A DNA stretch of 21,814 nucleotides from Triparma columacea (lineage: Eukaryota > Sar > Bolidophyceae > Parmales > Triparmaceae). The stretch covers positions 1-21,814 of the forward strand of contig BRYA01000495.1 in the NCBI GenBank assembly GCA_030267965.1, written 5' to 3'. Under the pieces are notes generated by a model. The model did not search any database, was not told the DNA's origin, and saw only the letters and a program-made list of their open reading frames with translations. Each line of letters opens with the position of its first letter. The first letter of the stretch is position 1. The position numbers and the translations under genes are program-made. Of the stretch, positions 19,988-21,814 are shown one piece after another.

Positions 19988-20923
19988 ATGCCCAAATCAG
20001 CAGTGTACTCTGGCAAAGTGAGCTTCGCTTATGATCATGAACTCACAGAGGTGACTTTTGTAAAGGGAGTGACGTCGATTGGCTACATGGCCTTCAACGG
20101 GTGCTCCTCCCTCGCAGACATCACAATCCCGGACGGAGTGACGATAATTTGCGAGGGCGCCTTCTGTGGATGCTCCTCCCTCACGGCCATCACCATCCCG
20201 GACGGAGTGACTTCGATTGGCGATGGCGCCTTCTGCAGATGCTCCTCCCTCACGGCCATCACCATCCCGGATGGAGTGACGACAATTGGTGGATACGCCT
20301 TCTACGAATGCTCTTCCCTCACAGCCATCACCATCCCAGACGGAGTGACGACGATTGACAATCACACCTTCTCTGGATGCTCCTCCCTCACGGCCATCAC
20401 AATCCCGGACTCTGTGACGACGATTAGCAAATTTGCCTTCAGTAGATGCTCCTCCCTCGCAGCCATCACAATCCCGGACGGAGTGACGACAATTGGCGAA
20501 CGCGCCTTCAGAGAATGCTCCTCCCTCACAGCCATCACCATCCCGGACTCAGTGACGACGATTGACAAATACGCCTTCAGAGATTGCGCCGCCCTGATGA
20601 AGCTCAGTCTATCTCCTGCTGTTTCCATCGGTGAAGACTGCTTCTCTAACTGCACTGCCCTAATCGCTGCTGCTGCTGATAAAAACATGCCGAATGTCTC
20701 GGACCTCCTCCATTACAGGTGGCACCGCAATGTCGCTGTGATCGAACGCGTCAACGCTCTACTGTGCCTTAAGGGAACCTGGGATCACGTGGAGGATCCG
20801 CCCAGGAGATCGGCTAGGAAGCGGAAGCGAACTGACGGAGTTGAAGCCCCACCGCTAAGGGAAAGTGAGGCACGTGAGAAGATCCCGAAAGTTTTGTGGA
20901 GAGTAATTCTGGAATTTCTGTAA
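19988..20923 (+). CDS. BspA-type leucine-rich repeat (LRR_5) protein with basic C-terminal motif
   Basis: A single-exon frame of 311 aa starting at the first ATG after a repetitive leader. Residues 27-231 are nine LRR_5 repeats, eight of exactly 23 residues with the pattern G-V-T-T-I-x-x-x-A-F-x-x-C-S-S-L-T-A-I-T, then I-P-D. The ninth is divergent. LRR_5 repeats make a solenoid that binds other proteins; the partner is unknown. The C-terminal 80 residues hold W-H-R-N-V-A-V, a basic cluster R-R-S-A-R-K-R-K-R (273-281) resembling a nuclear localisation signal, and an ending K-V-L-W-R-V-I-L-E-F-L. No signal peptide is present, so it is probably intracellular. Such genes form large lineage-specific families in stramenopiles (from memory). 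Confidence 0.92.
   Translation: MPKSAVYSGKVSFAYDHELTEVTFVKGVTSIGYMAFNGCSSLADITIPDGVTIICEGAFCGCSSLTAITIPDGVTSIGDGAFCRCSSLTAITIPDGVTTIGGYAFYECSSLTAITIPDGVTTIDNHTFSGCSSLTAITIPDSVTTISKFAFSRCSSLAAITIPDGVTTIGERAFRECSSLTAITIPDSVTTIDKYAFRDCAALMKLSLSPAVSIGEDCFSNCTALIAAAADKNMPNVSDLLHYRWHRNVAVIERVNALLCLKGTWDHVEDPPRRSARKRKRTDGVEAPPLRESEAREKIPKVLWRVILEFL
20066..20680 (+). repeat. 69-bp tandem array encoding LRR_5 repeats
   Basis: Nine in-frame units, eight of 69 bp, with long blocks nearly identical between copies (for example the ctccctcac-ggccatcacc-atcccgga segment). Synonymous positions are also conserved, which points to recent expansion or gene conversion within the array. Confidence 0.92.
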
Positions 20924-21154
20924 CTCTAAAATCAATAATGAACAATGTAGGCAAGAAATGTGTCATAGTCTTTAGCACTTTTTAGAAGCGACATGCTCAT
21001 GTTGCTCCCTGAGCTATTTTAGAGTAGCGCTTACAACAAGTAGAGGAAAAATGAGGAAAATAAATGAGGAAACCGAGGAAAAGAGGCTTAATGGGAAATT
21101 TGGCCGAATTTTTTGAGGCCCCTCAAATTCTTTTGGAGCCAGAATAGAAGGCAG
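20924..21154. other. Intergenic, LRR gene to DCAF7-like gene
   Basis: An AT-rich stretch with repeated atgaggaaaa-type words (about 21040-21082) and a 7-base inverted repeat with a 2-base centre (21113-21128). It holds the 3' end of the LRR gene and the promoter/leader of the next gene. No coding sequence is seen. Confidence 0.5.
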
Positions 21155-21814
21155 ATGAGCTCAAAAAAGGAAATTCACACGTATACAGCACCATGGACCG
21201 TCTATGGATTGGCATGGAGTAATAGAGAGACCCATCAGAACAAGGTACGATCACACTGGAACTTAAATTGCCAGCCTTATTTTCAAAGTTCGAGTAGGGG
21301 GAGGAGAACTTCATCAATTAATACCTCTTTGGGGCATGTTATAGAGATATTATGCATGTTATAGAGATATTGTGACCATAATTACAATCATCGATACACA
21401 AAAACAAGGAATACAATCCAATATGTGCCTATAACATGCCTATAACAAGCCTACAGCATCGCTTCAAACACCTTCAAACACCTTCAAACAACCCCAGACA
21501 ACACACTCAACTAACCCCCCCACCCTCCCCCCACCCAACCATCAACAACGCAAAAAAGTTCCGCCTGGCGATAGCATCGTTCATGTCAGAGTACTCCAAC
21601 AAGGTTCAGGTGGTTAAAAAGTCCACATCCACCTCTGCAGAAGGACAGGATTTCTACGCATCCTGCGAGGTGAGAGGCAGGAGGGGCAGGGCAGAGAGAG
21701 AAGAGAGAGAGAGAGAGAGGGAGCGAGGGAGGGAAGGAATGCAGGGAGATTGGGCTACTCCCGTTGCAGGTAGCTGTGAAACATGACTTACTAACTCAAG
21801 CCCCCCCCCCCCCC
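21155..21814 (+). CDS. DCAF7/WDR68 (TTG1/AN11-type) WD-repeat protein, 5' part only
   Basis: Three exon pieces keep phase 0: 21155-21244, 21559-21669, and from 21770 to the window end. Exon 1 encodes K-K-E-I-H-T-Y-T-A-P-W-T-V-Y-G-L-A-W-S. Exon 2 encodes F-R-L-A-I-A-S-F-M-S-E-Y-S-N-K-V-Q-V-V. These correspond to the N-terminus of WDR68/DCAF7 (Y-x-A-P-W-x-V-Y-x-x-N-W-S, then F-R-L-A-x-G-S-F-x-E-E-Y-x-N-K-V). That family is a seven-bladed WD40 scaffold that binds DYRK/HIPK kinases and DDB1-CUL4 ligases, and in plants MYB/bHLH factors. Only about the first 67 residues plus a short third exon are visible. The first acceptor (ending in aaaaaag) is unusual. Exon 3 runs into the terminal poly-C and may be distorted by it. 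Confidence 0.82.
21334..21371. repeat. 20-bp direct repeat in DCAF7-like intron 1
   Basis: The word gcatgttatagagatatt occurs twice with a 20-base period. Further short repeats follow in the same 314-nt intron: gcctataaca twice at about 21426-21446 and caccttcaaa twice at about 21469-21490. They have no coding meaning. Confidence 0.85.
21801..21814. repeat. Terminal poly-C run
   Basis: The window ends in an uninterrupted run of 14 C residues. Similar C or G runs of 8-11 occur in introns throughout, so this may be real sequence. It could equally mark the place where assembly or sequencing stopped. Confidence 0.8.

Noticed and set aside
21436..21786. Plus-strand frame starting M-P-I-T-S-L-Q
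   Set aside because: Only its middle part is real (exon 2 of the DCAF7-like gene). The start lies in repetitive intron sequence and the end in a purine-rich intron.
1..21814. tRNA, rRNA or other structured RNA genes
   Set aside because: I looked by eye for T-loop (GGTTCRANNCC-like) sequences and conserved rRNA strings on both strands and saw none. A covariance-model scan would be decisive.

Overview
This window looks like nuclear DNA from a eukaryotic microbe, most likely a stramenopile alga. The genes carry many short spliceosomal introns (69-352 nt) with GTRAG donors and often C-rich tracts before the acceptor. The protein repertoire includes a BspA-type LRR_5 protein, ephrin-receptor-like GCC2/GCC3 cysteine repeats joined to CUB-like, EGF-like and beta-helix segments, SIL1, DCAF7/WDR68 and a PP2C phosphatase. 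The LRR_5 and GCC repeat styles recall Bolidophyceae (Triparma), pelagophytes and diatoms; that placement is inference from memory. All exon models below were built by hand from reading frame, splice consensus and phase.

Layout. Bases 1-80 are degenerate CCCTAA/CTCTAA telomere-like repeats, in the orientation of a left chromosome end. Bases 582-9927 (minus) can be joined into one 14-exon frame of 2,573 aa: a receptor-like mosaic with an unfamiliar N-terminal half built from duplicated exon modules, then CUB-like, EGF-like, beta-helix and about 15 GCC repeats, and about seven membrane spans. An AT-rich gap (about 10.08-10.42 kb) separates it from an unrecognised 276-aa plus-strand gene (10563-11393). 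This is followed by a minus-strand coiled-coil gene whose model is only partly resolved (11540-13027).

The right half holds better-recognised genes. A six-exon PP2C with an N-myristoylation motif (13746-16002, plus) converges on a four-span membrane protein of unknown family (16222-17933, minus). Just upstream on the minus strand is SIL1, the ER nucleotide exchange factor for BiP (18026-19497). A divergent gap then leads to a BspA-like LRR protein with a basic nuclear-type signal (19988-20923, plus) and the 5' end of a DCAF7/WDR68 WD-repeat gene (from 21155, plus), cut off where the window ends in a poly-C run.

The genes do not form a pathway or operon; this is an ordinary compact eukaryotic neighbourhood, possibly subtelomeric. 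The most unusual material is in the giant receptor-like gene: nested tandem exon duplications, and a pair of introns that look more similar to each other than the exons around them. I saw no RNA genes, CRISPR arrays or recognisable transposase or reverse transcriptase genes.
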